A stretch of 17,379 nucleotides of DNA from an uncultured Eubacterium sp. Its GTDB lineage: Bacteria > Bacillota > Clostridia > Lachnospirales > Lachnospiraceae. Positions 9,278 to 16,566 of this stretch are shown in pieces. The notes below the pieces were generated by a model. It was given only the letters and a program-made list of their open reading frames with translations. It was not told the DNA's origin and did not search any database. The stretch covers positions 1 through 17,379 of the forward strand of contig CAJOOU010000122.1 in the NCBI GenBank assembly GCA_905236735.1, written 5' to 3'. Positions within the stretch are counted from its first letter, which is position 1. Every line of letters starts with the position of its first letter. Both the position numbers and the translations under genes were made by a program.

Positions 9278-10342
9278 TTACACAATTACAAGGCTGAGAC
9301 ATTTTAAATCCCATGCCAAATCCATTATCTCACCGGTGCTCTCATCCAGCACGACTGGACGCAGAGGATATTTGTCGTTTTGCCTCATTACTCTGCAGCA
9401 TCTGCCGTCGCTTAGTGTAACCGTACTTCCGTTCGGAAATGCAACAAGCGAGCTTAAGAAGGCCGCTATGGCCCAGTTATCGAATTTGTTTATCATGGCC
9501 ATAACTATCTCCAAAGATTCCGAGGTGGACTTCGCCTCCTTATACGGTCTTTTCGTCATAAGCGCATCATAGACATCCACCACACTGAGTATTTTTGCTA
9601 TATCGCTTATTTTTCCGCTCTTTAACTTAAACGGATAGCCTGAGCCGTCAATATTTTCATGGTGCTGCAGAACGCCCATCTTAACTTCTTCTTTAATGCT
9701 TTTTTCGTTTTTCAGTCTTTCATAGCCTCTGACGGTATGAAGCTGAATTACCTTAAATTCGTCATCAGTCAGCTTTCCGGGCTTGTTTAATATTTCATTT
9801 GGGATATCCACCTTTCCCAAGTCATGTAAAAGTCCCGCCATTCCGACATCTTCAACGATGTATTTGGGTTTACCCATTTTTTTCGCAACAAGCATCGCCA
9901 TTGTTGCCACATCAACACTGTGTTTGAAAGTGTATTCATCACTTACCTTAAGCGCATTTAAGCTGATTTCGGTGGTATTTGATTTCATTACCGTATCGCA
10001 AAGGATTCTGCCTATATCGGTTGCTTCCGTTACCACCTCATTTGTCGGAGTGTCCTTGCTGTATATAAATTCCACTCCGGTAAGTACTCTTCTTTTGATA
10101 TCTTCTTCGAGTTTAAAGGTTCTGTCTTCTTCTTCAGATGCAATGTCCGGGACAGCCCTTTCTTCCTCCACTTCAACCACGACAGCCACCTTGCCGTCGT
10201 ATTTCTGCAGAAGTCTGTATATGCTTTTGTCTACCACCATGTTTCCGTGGCAAAGCAGCGTGCCGTCAACGGTACAGATATCATCGCAAATTATACTGTT
10301 AATAGGAATACTCTTAGGTTCTACAAATACTTTTTTCTTCAT
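9278..10342 (-). CDS. Soluble HD-GYP domain protein, probable c-di-GMP phosphodiesterase
   Basis: 354 residues with no membrane segment. The N-terminal 100 residues match the usual leader of single-domain clostridial HD-GYP proteins, with a short acidic stretch near 56-75. The HD-GYP domain covers about 120-300, with all ligands present: H141, H173-D174, K177, H202, H227-H228, D232, GYP 235-237 and D256. Family members degrade c-di-GMP to pGpG or GMP in the cytoplasm; activity here is predicted only from intact motifs. The C-terminal 50 residues are a small beta-rich extension common in this subgroup. The ATG is 15 nt after the stop of the lipoprotein gene with only a weak GAG element upstream, so translation is probably coupled to it. 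No receiver or sensor domain is attached, so any control must come from partners or expression. Confidence 0.93.
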   Translation of the reverse strand: MKKKVFVEPKSIPINSIICDDICTVDGTLLCHGNMVVDKSIYRLLQKYDGKVAVVVEVEEERAVPDIASEEEDRTFKLEEDIKRRVLTGVEFIYSKDTPTNEVVTEATDIGRILCDTVMKSNTTEISLNALKVSDEYTFKHSVDVATMAMLVAKKMGKPKYIVEDVGMAGLLHDLGKVDIPNEILNKPGKLTDDEFKVIQLHTVRGYERLKNEKSIKEEVKMGVLQHHENIDGSGYPFKLKSGKISDIAKILSVVDVYDALMTKRPYKEAKSTSESLEIVMAMINKFDNWAIAAFLSSLVAFPNGSTVTLSDGRCCRVMRQNDKYPLRPVVLDESTGEIMDLAWDLKCLSLVIV

Positions 10343-10357
10343 AAAATATGCTCAAAT

Positions 10358-11452
10358 CTATTTTAATACAACATTGTCAAAATCCGCATTTTTCACTATG
10401 CAGATAAAAATTTTCCCCGTATTTACCTTAATTTCTTCCCCTGAACTGTTATAGTATTTTACCGGCTCAAAAATACTGTCTCTTTTCCATGTAATCTTCT
10501 CATAAGAGCCGTTTGTTATATAATACCCGTCTCCTCCTGCACAGGTCTCTATCTCAAGCCTGCCCTTATCGTCAAGCGTGGTAGTTTTCGCGCTTTGGAT
10601 AATGATGTTTTTAAACGAAAGCTGCTCTCCCGTCTCCCCGTCAATATGAGCATCCCCATACTGATATCTGAGATAATTGCCGCTTGCACTGTCATATTCA
10701 AAATAAGGCTTATTAACCGGATAGCCCGCAGATACATACTCTGCGCTGCCATCCTGTGGCGTTACATCTTCGTCTGCAAAGCTGAAATATTTTACCTCAT
10801 CCGGATTTTCATAATCGGTATCGTAATTTTTGCTGCTTATACCGCTAAGCACGCTCTCTCCGCTGACAAAGGCATTGTTCGGTGATTTTCTAGATGTGTC
10901 CCTTGTAAAAACAATACTGCTTATGCTGCCGTTTAACCCATCAAGGTTGTCTATCTTTCCCGAATTTAAAAAGTTCACTGCATACTTTGCTTCACCGTAA
11001 TGTACATATATCGCATCAAATCCCGTTGCCAGATATGCAAAATACAACCTGCAGCTCCTGACCGGCCCGATTTTTTCCAGGGATTTATAATCCGTGTAGT
11101 CGAAAATGCACATAAGCCTTGTATAATATCCCTCTACCGGAATCTCATAAATTACTCCGGCGTGGGATATACCTATTTGAGGAACAGCACCATAGTTGTC
11201 ATTGGGTACCATTATTGCCATCGGTCTTTTTGTAAGGGTTTCCTCTTCACATTCGAGATTGGTAAGAAGACTGGCAAACTCAGGATCCTCTACCGCTACC
11301 ACATCCATAGGATCCTCTTTTATAACAGCCTCCGGCTCTTCTGTTGTAACAGTCTCCTCAGCCTCCTCGGTTTGCCCGCATCCAATAGCGATAGCCGTAA
11401 AAACCGTCACTAGAATATAAAATGCAATTTTCTTTAATCTGTTTTTCTTCAT
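10358..11452 (-). CDS. DUF3048 (YerB-like) lipoprotein, first gene of signalling operon
   Basis: 364 residues. The N-terminus has Lys/Arg residues, a hydrophobic segment (about 9-23) and A-I-G-C with C25 as a plausible lipidation site, so the protein is probably anchored on the outer face of the membrane. A Glu/Thr-rich linker (27-60) follows. The rest resembles DUF3048: RPMAIMVPNDN near 79, then the GISHAGVIYEIPVEG, IGPVRSCR and IYVHYGEAKY segments, with a second conserved part from about 240 on. The family is typified by Bacillus YerB and has no settled biochemical role that I know of. A stop codon lies 6 nt upstream in frame, so the start must be this ATG, yet no Shine-Dalgarno precedes it. 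It heads the HD-GYP/kinase operon and is divergent from uppP, which hints at an envelope link (inference). Confidence 0.88.
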   Translation of the reverse strand: MKKNRLKKIAFYILVTVFTAIAIGCGQTEEAEETVTTEEPEAVIKEDPMDVVAVEDPEFASLLTNLECEEETLTKRPMAIMVPNDNYGAVPQIGISHAGVIYEIPVEGYYTRLMCIFDYTDYKSLEKIGPVRSCRLYFAYLATGFDAIYVHYGEAKYAVNFLNSGKIDNLDGLNGSISSIVFTRDTSRKSPNNAFVSGESVLSGISSKNYDTDYENPDEVKYFSFADEDVTPQDGSAEYVSAGYPVNKPYFEYDSASGNYLRYQYGDAHIDGETGEQLSFKNIIIQSAKTTTLDDKGRLEIETCAGGDGYYITNGSYEKITWKRDSIFEPVKYYNSSGEEIKVNTGKIFICIVKNADFDNVVLK

Positions 11453-11460
11453 ACTGCTTT

Positions 11461-11469
11461 ATTATAGCA
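11461..11469 (-). promoter_or_regulatory. Extended -10 promoter element for the lipoprotein operon
   Basis: The minus strand reads TGC TATAAT here, a perfect extended -10. No good -35 is seen at 16-18 nt; the best is GTACAT. The hexamer ends 8 nt before the ATG at 11452, so the expected transcription start would be within about 2 nt of the start codon. This would give a leaderless or nearly leaderless mRNA. An earlier TATATT (11483-11478) is an alternative but lacks a suitable -35. Confidence 0.5.
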
Positions 11470-11526
11470 TAAATCGTAATATAATGTACTCATATCTTGA
11501 CATTTGTTACAATTTATAACCGCCCG

Positions 11527-11558
11527 TTTACTTTTGGCCGAAATTTCGGTAATATAAT
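11527..11558 (+). promoter_or_regulatory. Probable uppP promoter
   Basis: TATAAT at 11553-11558 is a consensus -10, about 28 nt before the uppP ATG. The nearest -35-like hexamer, TTTACT (11527-11532), is 20 nt upstream, which is too far for a standard promoter and suggests activation or a different box such as TAATAT at 17 nt. A ribosome site AAAGGA follows, 8 nt before the ATG at 11586. Confidence 0.5.
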
Positions 11559-11571
11559 GAATAGCCAAAAG
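11531..11571. repeat. Overlapping inverted repeats at the uppP promoter
   Basis: An outer perfect 8-bp inverted repeat, CTTTTGGC (11531-11538) and GCCAAAAG (11564-11571), brackets the -10 box. A perfect 12-bp palindrome, CCGAAATTTCGG (11538-11549), shares one base with the left arm and sits just upstream of the -10. The outer arm centres are 33 bp apart, about three helical turns. This is consistent with a repressor or activator site, or an RNA hairpin if transcription begins upstream; no known regulator is assigned. Confidence 0.55.
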
Positions 11572-11585
11572 AAAGGACTGTTTTT

Positions 11586-12410
11586 ATGATAGATATTATT
11601 AAAGCCATCATCTTCGGTATCGTTGAAGGCATAACCGAATGGCTTCCGGTATCAAGCACCGGACATATGATACTTTTAAATGAAATACTGCCGCTAAATA
11701 TGTCGCAGGAATTTTATGATATGTTCCTTGTAGTTATTCAGCTCGGCGCCATTTTAGCTGTAGTAATCTCTTTTTGGAACAGCCTCTGGCCGTTTTCCTT
11801 CAAAAAGGGAGAAAGTTTTTTCAAAAAAGACATATGGCAGATGTGGTTCAAAATCGTAGTAAGCTGCATTCCCGCCGTAATAGTTGAGTTTACCATAGGT
11901 GATAAAATCGAAGAACTCTTTTACAACTATAAAACAGTCGCAATAATGCTGATACTTTTCGGTATATTTTTCATAATAGCCGAATTAAGAAATGAAAACA
12001 GAAAACCAAGGATTAATTCAATTGCCGAAATCACCTATGCTACCGCTTTTGTAATTGGATGTTTCCAGCTTATAGCTGCTGTTTTCCCCGGCACTTCCCG
12101 TTCCGGCGCCACAATTTTGGGTGCCCTTATTATAGGAGTATCCAGAACCGTTGCCGCAGAGTACACCTTCTTTCTGGCTGTACCTGTTATGTTCGGTGCA
12201 AGCCTTATAAAAGTACTTGATTACGGGCTAAACTTTTCAGTTAAAGAAGCCTCTGTCCTTTCCGCAGGCATGATTACAGCTTTTATAGTGTCAATAATAA
12301 TAATTAAATTCCTTATGGGATATATCAAAAAACATGACTTTAAAATATTCGGATACTACCGCATCGTCCTTGGCGCCGCTGTGCTTTTATACTTCGGGCT
12401 TTGGATATAA
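11586..12410 (+). CDS. uppP: Undecaprenyl-diphosphatase (bacitracin-resistance type)
   Basis: 274 residues, the normal size for UppP/BacA. This integral membrane enzyme dephosphorylates undecaprenyl diphosphate to recycle the lipid carrier used for peptidoglycan and other wall polymers. Both family signatures are present: EGITEWLPVSSTGH at 14-27, with E14, E18, S23-S24 and H27, and FPGTSRSGATI at 167-177 with R172, which matches the catalytic Arg of E. coli UppP. Hydrophobic helices fill most of the rest. The ATG is preceded by AAAGGA at 8 nt. The gene is alone on the plus strand, divergent from the DUF3048 lipoprotein, and ends 13 nt before a strong terminator hairpin. Identification is secure. 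Confidence 0.97.
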   Translation: MIDIIKAIIFGIVEGITEWLPVSSTGHMILLNEILPLNMSQEFYDMFLVVIQLGAILAVVISFWNSLWPFSFKKGESFFKKDIWQMWFKIVVSCIPAVIVEFTIGDKIEELFYNYKTVAIMLILFGIFFIIAELRNENRKPRINSIAEITYATAFVIGCFQLIAAVFPGTSRSGATILGALIIGVSRTVAAEYTFFLAVPVMFGASLIKVLDYGLNFSVKEASVLSAGMITAFIVSIIIIKFLMGYIKKHDFKIFGYYRIVLGAAVLLYFGLWI

Positions 12411-12423
12411 CTCAAATCGTAAA

Positions 12424-12460
12424 TATAAAAGAGATTGGCTAAAAGCCAATCTCTTTTATA
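12424..12460. terminator. Bidirectional intrinsic terminator between uppP and the enoate reductase gene
   Basis: A perfect 17-bp inverted repeat (12424-12440 and 12444-12460) surrounds a 3-nt loop. The stem core is GAGATTGGCT paired with AGCCAATCTC, and its outer AT pairs provide a T-rich run on both strands. It lies between two convergent genes and should serve both. Confidence 0.9.
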
Positions 12461-12497
12461 TTTCTCTGTTTATAAGTCTTTGTTTGGGGTGACTATA

Positions 12498-14411
12498 TTA
12501 TATATTTACCGCTGCATAATAAGCTTCTTTTACGGCCCATTCTATTGTTCTGGCTCTCACGCAGTCTCCGATAACGGATATTTCCGCATCAGCTGCAAAG
12601 AATTCATCAGCTGTTTTGCTGTCAGGTCTCATTCCTACTGCAAAAACCACACTGTCTGCATTTATGGTTTCGCTGTGATTATCCTTTTCAAATGTAACTG
12701 AGGACGCCGTCACAGCCGTACATTTAGCTCCGGTAATTGATATAAATCTGTCTTTAACCTTTTCTATCTCTGTCAAAAGCTCATTTCTGCCGGTTGTTGA
12801 AGCATCAGGAGCAAGGGCAGGCTGCATCTCCACGATAGTTACCTTTTTGCCTTTTTCAACAAAATGAAGACCTATCTCTATACCGACCTGGCCGCCACCG
12901 ATAATAATAACATTTTCGCCAAGTTCATCTTCTTTACCGAGCACATCTACCGCAAGAGGTACGCTGTCTGCTCCCGGCACCGGAAGTGCAAAGGCGTGGG
13001 CTCCTACAGCCACTATAACATTATCATACCCTTTGACCGACGAAACATCTGCCTTGGTGTTCAATCTGACCTCTATATTATGTTTTTCCACCTGTTTTAT
13101 CAGGAACTCCATATAATCCTTAACCGGATATTTAAATGAAAAATATCCTGCTTTGTGAAGGGTTCCGCCAAGTTTATCCGAACTTTCAAATAAAGTTACC
13201 TTATGGCCTCTTTCGGCTGCAGTAAGTGCCGCATACATACCTGCCGGACCACCGCCTATTACAGCAACCTTCTTTTCGTTCTCCGGAGGACATACCATCT
13301 TATCAATTGTTGCACTAAGGCCTGCCTTTGGATTAACCGAGCACTGGAAATGATGTCCGTAAACCGTTGAATCATGACATCTCATACATTTAATACACGG
13401 AGTCACATCCTCGCTCCTGCCCTCTTTTCCTTTAATAATAAGCTCGGGATCGGCTATAAGGCTCCTTGCCATTGTAACCATATCTGCCTTGCCGCTTGAA
13501 ATAATATCCTCTATTGATTCAAGCGTATCAATTGCTCCAAGTGTTACAATCGGCACATGGAATCTGCCTGATTTTTTGAACGCCTCAGCGACCTCTACAT
13601 TCGGCATCTTAGGTCTGAATCCACATGGATGCACCCAGGTCATCCACTTCGGATTGTGCATACCTGCGGATACCTGAAGCACATCAAGGTGATCCTGGAT
13701 CAGTTCTCCTATCCTCATACCTTCTTCTAAATCTATACCGCCCTCTTCAAACTCTGTTCCGGAGATTCTGACTTCGATAAGCATCTTATTGCCTATACGC
13801 TCTCTAATTGCATCAAGAATCTCTATAAGGTAGCGACATCTGTTCTCCGTAGAACCGCCGTATTCATCTGTCCTCTTGTTTGTAAGAGGCGACAGGAACT
13901 GTGCCAGCGGCACGGAATGACCCGAATGAATAAGGATGGCGTCAAATCCGCATTCATAAAGAGCCTGTGCAGCATCAACCCAATCATTTTTAAACTCTTC
14001 CATCGCCTGATGATTAATCTCATGTCCGCCCGGACCTCCCATTATAGAACATCCGTCGGATACAGTATATCCTTCCGGGAATATACCTATAAGCTCCATT
14101 GAAATCTTTGCGCCGTAAAAATGCACTCTTTCAACCAGCTCCATAAGCTTGTTTCTGTGGTTGGGAGCATTAACATCCCAGGCTGTCATCGCACCGTCAT
14201 CTCTGACATCTTTGCCGACCTTAAGACCTGCGACCGTTACCATGCCGACTCCCGCCTTTGCTCTTTCTTCAAAGAAACTTATAGCATCCTCTGTCGGATA
14301 AAGTTCTCCGTTTGACATAGAATGCATTGTTGACGGAGCCGAAACAATCTTGTTTTTAAGTACCACATTACCGATTCTTATTGGCGATAATGTATTTGGA
14401 AATCTGTTCAT
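12498..14411 (-). CDS. Old-Yellow-Enzyme-type enoate reductase (FMN, 4Fe-4S, FAD)
   Basis: 637 residues from the ATG at 14411, which has GGAGGG 7 nt upstream; a longer frame from 14477 lies inside the previous gene and is rejected. Residues 1-330 form an OYE-type FMN barrel with H162 and H165 in IHSGHS and the family block LSPLTNKRTDEYGG at 173-186. C339, C342, C345 and C357 (Cx2Cx2Cx11C) would bind a 4Fe-4S cluster as in trimethylamine dehydrogenase and 2,4-dienoyl-CoA reductase. Two dinucleotide folds follow, GGGPAG at 386-391 (FAD) and GGGQVG at 505-510 (NAD(P)H). Relatives reduce activated C=C bonds of enoates, dienoyl-CoA or bile-acid intermediates; the substrate here cannot be told from sequence. 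It follows the alcohol dehydrogenase gene by 13 nt in one operon. Confidence 0.93.
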   Translation of the reverse strand: MNRFPNTLSPIRIGNVVLKNKIVSAPSTMHSMSNGELYPTEDAISFFEERAKAGVGMVTVAGLKVGKDVRDDGAMTAWDVNAPNHRNKLMELVERVHFYGAKISMELIGIFPEGYTVSDGCSIMGGPGGHEINHQAMEEFKNDWVDAAQALYECGFDAILIHSGHSVPLAQFLSPLTNKRTDEYGGSTENRCRYLIEILDAIRERIGNKMLIEVRISGTEFEEGGIDLEEGMRIGELIQDHLDVLQVSAGMHNPKWMTWVHPCGFRPKMPNVEVAEAFKKSGRFHVPIVTLGAIDTLESIEDIISSGKADMVTMARSLIADPELIIKGKEGRSEDVTPCIKCMRCHDSTVYGHHFQCSVNPKAGLSATIDKMVCPPENEKKVAVIGGGPAGMYAALTAAERGHKVTLFESSDKLGGTLHKAGYFSFKYPVKDYMEFLIKQVEKHNIEVRLNTKADVSSVKGYDNVIVAVGAHAFALPVPGADSVPLAVDVLGKEDELGENVIIIGGGQVGIEIGLHFVEKGKKVTIVEMQPALAPDASTTGRNELLTEIEKVKDRFISITGAKCTAVTASSVTFEKDNHSETINADSVVFAVGMRPDSKTADEFFAADAEISVIGDCVRARTIEWAVKEAYYAAVNI

Positions 14412-14424
14412 TTTAAACCCTCCG

Positions 14425-15483
14425 TTAAAGACTCGGATCAATAAGTACCTTGATCTGGCCTTTTCTGTCTGAAGCAAACACCTTCTCTACACATTCATCA
14501 AGAGAAACAACACCTGTAACCATATTGGGGAATACAAGTTTTCCGGAATTTACCATATCAAGATAAATCTTAACATCTTCTTCCGTATAAGTAAATGAGA
14601 ACTGGAAGTTTGGCTCAGACGGGGAGAATCTTCCCGGCACAAGATTTGCCATAGGCTCCTGAATCGTACCGACGATACAGACCTGTCCGCCCGGTTTTAC
14701 ACATTCATATACACAGTTATACATAGACTTCATATTTCCGGCGCATTCAAATACCACATCAGCGCCCACTTCTTTGCCAAGTATTTTCTTTATCTCAGCC
14801 CCTAAATCTTCGCACTCTTTTGAGTTGATAAAATAGTCCGCTCCATATGACTTGATCAGAGCCTCCTTTGATGAGGTTGTGCCAAGGGCAATTACCTTGT
14901 TTGCTCCTGCTGCTTTTAATATCTGAATTGCAGAAAGACCTATAGGACCTGTACCTGATACTACCACATCATCTCCAAACTTAAAATTAGAGATTCTGAC
15001 TCCGTGAAGAGCTACACAAATTACATCAAAAAGTACAGCGTCCTTAAAATCAACATCATCCGGAACCGGTACAATCATTGTATGTTCCACATCATGAATA
15101 AGGAGGTACGGTGCGTATCCTCCGTCATACTGTCCGAGACCTGCCGTCCTCGGGAAACCGTTTATGCATATATTGGTTCTTCCCACCTTACATGCCGGAC
15201 AGTCCTCCCTGCAGTGTGAAGGCGGCCCGCAAAGTACCCTGTCACCTACTTTGAACTTTGTAACTCCTTCTCCGACCTTTTCTACAATACCCGAATTCTC
15301 ATGTCCGAGTACAAGAGGATTTTTTGCAAACGGCGGCAGCATTCCGCTCTTATAAAACTCCACATCTGTACCGCAAATTCCGACATATGCTATTTTGACA
15401 AGCATCTGTCCCGGACCTACCTCCGGTACCGGTACATCCTCAATCCTCAAATCTTCCTTACCGTAAAATACTCCTGCTTTCAT
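14425..15483 (-). CDS. Zinc-dependent medium-chain alcohol/polyol dehydrogenase
   Basis: 352 residues, the usual length for the zinc MDR family. Catalytic zinc ligands are C37 (GICGTD) and H61-E62 (GHENSG); the third position, usually Glu in an EPLA-type motif, appears as D153 in LFDVICVALHG. The structural zinc site is C91, C95, C98 and C106. The nucleotide-binding motif GTGPIG lies at 177-182. The protein should oxidise an alcohol or polyol, or reduce the carbonyl, with NAD(P). The ATG at 15483 has GAAAGGG 7-8 nt upstream. It is the first gene of a two-gene operon with the enoate reductase, so together they may carry out successive redox steps on one unsaturated carbonyl or alcohol compound (inference). 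Control is probably by the divergent LysR gene. Confidence 0.93.
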   Translation of the reverse strand: MKAGVFYGKEDLRIEDVPVPEVGPGQMLVKIAYVGICGTDVEFYKSGMLPPFAKNPLVLGHENSGIVEKVGEGVTKFKVGDRVLCGPPSHCREDCPACKVGRTNICINGFPRTAGLGQYDGGYAPYLLIHDVEHTMIVPVPDDVDFKDAVLFDVICVALHGVRISNFKFGDDVVVSGTGPIGLSAIQILKAAGANKVIALGTTSSKEALIKSYGADYFINSKECEDLGAEIKKILGKEVGADVVFECAGNMKSMYNCVYECVKPGGQVCIVGTIQEPMANLVPGRFSPSEPNFQFSFTYTEEDVKIYLDMVNSGKLVFPNMVTGVVSLDECVEKVFASDRKGQIKVLIDPSL

Positions 15484-15573
15484 ATAAAAACCCTTTCTTT
15501 TAAATTAAACAAATATATTATGATATAATAATATATAAAATTTCATTCAAAGTAAAATAACTATAAAATATTC

Positions 15574-15596
15574 ATTTATTCCAAATCAGAATAAAT
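15574..15596. promoter_or_regulatory. Candidate LysR operator
   Basis: A perfect inverted repeat ATTTATTC - 7 nt - GAATAAAT contains the T-N11-A core typical of LysR-type sites. It lies between the divergent dehydrogenase and LysR genes, just upstream of the probable LysR -35, the usual place for combined autoregulation and target activation. Confidence 0.6.
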
Positions 15597-15598
15597 AA

Positions 15599-15627
15599 TT
15601 GCCTAAAGTGCCTTCAAATGATATGAT
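15599..15627 (+). promoter_or_regulatory. Probable promoter of the LysR-type gene
   Basis: TTGCCT (15599-15604), a 17-nt spacer and TATGAT (15622-15627) form a reasonable sigma-70-type promoter about 30 nt before the chosen LysR ATG. The opposite promoter for the dehydrogenase must lie at about 15515-15550, where TTGAAT (15550-15545, minus strand) is followed by several AT-rich -10-like hexamers that I cannot tell apart. Confidence 0.45.
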
Positions 15628-15657
15628 ATTTATTATCAAATGGTTTTGGGGGTCTTT

Positions 15658-16566
15658 ATGGACAAATACAATTTCAGAAGTATCGGATATTTTTTAAAAC
15701 TGGCCGATACCTTAAATTTCACACAGGCAGCCAACGAATTATACATAACTCAGCCGGCCCTTTCCAAATGCATCAAACAGCTTGAAGAGGAAATAGGTGT
15801 ATCCCTTTTAAACAGGAGCACCAAGAAGGTCGAACTTACCGAAGGCGGTAAGCTTCTTTATGATGAATGGAAAATATGGCACGACCGCTCGGAAGAGCTC
15901 CTTCATGAAGCTCGCATGCTAAACGGTAAAGGTGCCGCAAGAATAAAGATTGGTATTGTCGAATTCGGTGGCGTGGTAAACAAGGTTATGCCTGTGATAG
16001 AGGATTATGACGATGCTCATCCGGAATTTGAAGTGGACTTTGAAATCCTCGGATTTTCAGAACTTTCGCGTAAATTAAAAAACGGCGAGCTGGATTTTAT
16101 TATTACCCTAAATACCGAAATAGATGCATCCTCCCTTTCTGTACATGTCCGTCCTCTTATGGGATTGCAGCTTTATATCATTGTTCCCAAAAAAAATCAT
16201 TTTTACTCCTATGATAATCTCGAATTTAAAGATTTAAAAGATGAGACATTTTGTGTCTTTACCGACAACTATTCCGATGAAGCAAGAAGCTCTATTATAA
16301 TGCACTGCAAGTCCGAAGGTTTCGTCCCCAAAGACATAAAGTATTTTTCCAATATGAAGAGTATGGAAATGACAATAGCCCACAGTGATTATATCACCAT
16401 AGGCTATGACACATTCTTTGATTCAAACGCCCGTCTGAAGCTTTTCCCGATTGAAGATGCCATAGGCGGTCATGAGCTCGTCTTCGCATGGAAGGGAGAT
16501 TTGAAAAAGAATACCACCGAGCTTTTCAACTATCTCCAAAAAGTATTTGAAAACCAGAAAGCTTAG
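15658..16566 (+). CDS. LysR-type transcriptional regulator
   Basis: 302 residues from the ATG at 15658, which has GGGGG 5-6 nt upstream; an in-frame ATG at 15640 has no ribosome site and is less likely. The N-terminal winged helix-turn-helix is clear at about 7-60 (FLKLADTLNFTQAANELY, then ITQPALSKCIKQLEEEIG and LLNRSTKKVELTEGG), followed by a linker helix and a LysR substrate-binding domain from about 92 to the end. Such proteins usually activate a divergent operon when a pathway metabolite binds, and repress their own gene. Its divergent position next to the dehydrogenase/enoate reductase pair makes these its likely targets (inference); the effector is unknown. Confidence 0.93.
   Translation: MDKYNFRSIGYFLKLADTLNFTQAANELYITQPALSKCIKQLEEEIGVSLLNRSTKKVELTEGGKLLYDEWKIWHDRSEELLHEARMLNGKGAARIKIGIVEFGGVVNKVMPVIEDYDDAHPEFEVDFEILGFSELSRKLKNGELDFIITLNTEIDASSLSVHVRPLMGLQLYIIVPKKNHFYSYDNLEFKDLKDETFCVFTDNYSDEARSSIIMHCKSEGFVPKDIKYFSNMKSMEMTIAHSDYITIGYDTFFDSNARLKLFPIEDAIGGHELVFAWKGDLKKNTTELFNYLQKVFENQKA

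Noticed and set aside
9237..9314. 26-residue N-terminal extension of the membrane HD-GYP protein, starting at the ATG at 9314
   Set aside because: It overlaps the end of the previous gene, has no ribosome site, and contains a Cys/Pro-rich stretch unlike a membrane protein start; the ATG at 9236 has GGGAGG at 8 nt.
9783..10454. 223-codon plus-strand open frame opposite the soluble HD-GYP gene
   Set aside because: Ser/Thr/Ile-rich translation with no motif, exactly antisense to a strongly conserved domain; a shadow frame.
11497..11520. TTGACA (11497-11502) with TATAAC (11515-11520) as a plus-strand promoter
   Set aside because: The spacer is only 12 nt, too short for a sigma-70-type promoter.
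14412..14477. 22-residue extension of the enoate reductase, starting at the ATG at 14477
   Set aside because: It lies almost wholly within the dehydrogenase gene; the ATG at 14411 has a clear GGAGGG and the family-typical start.
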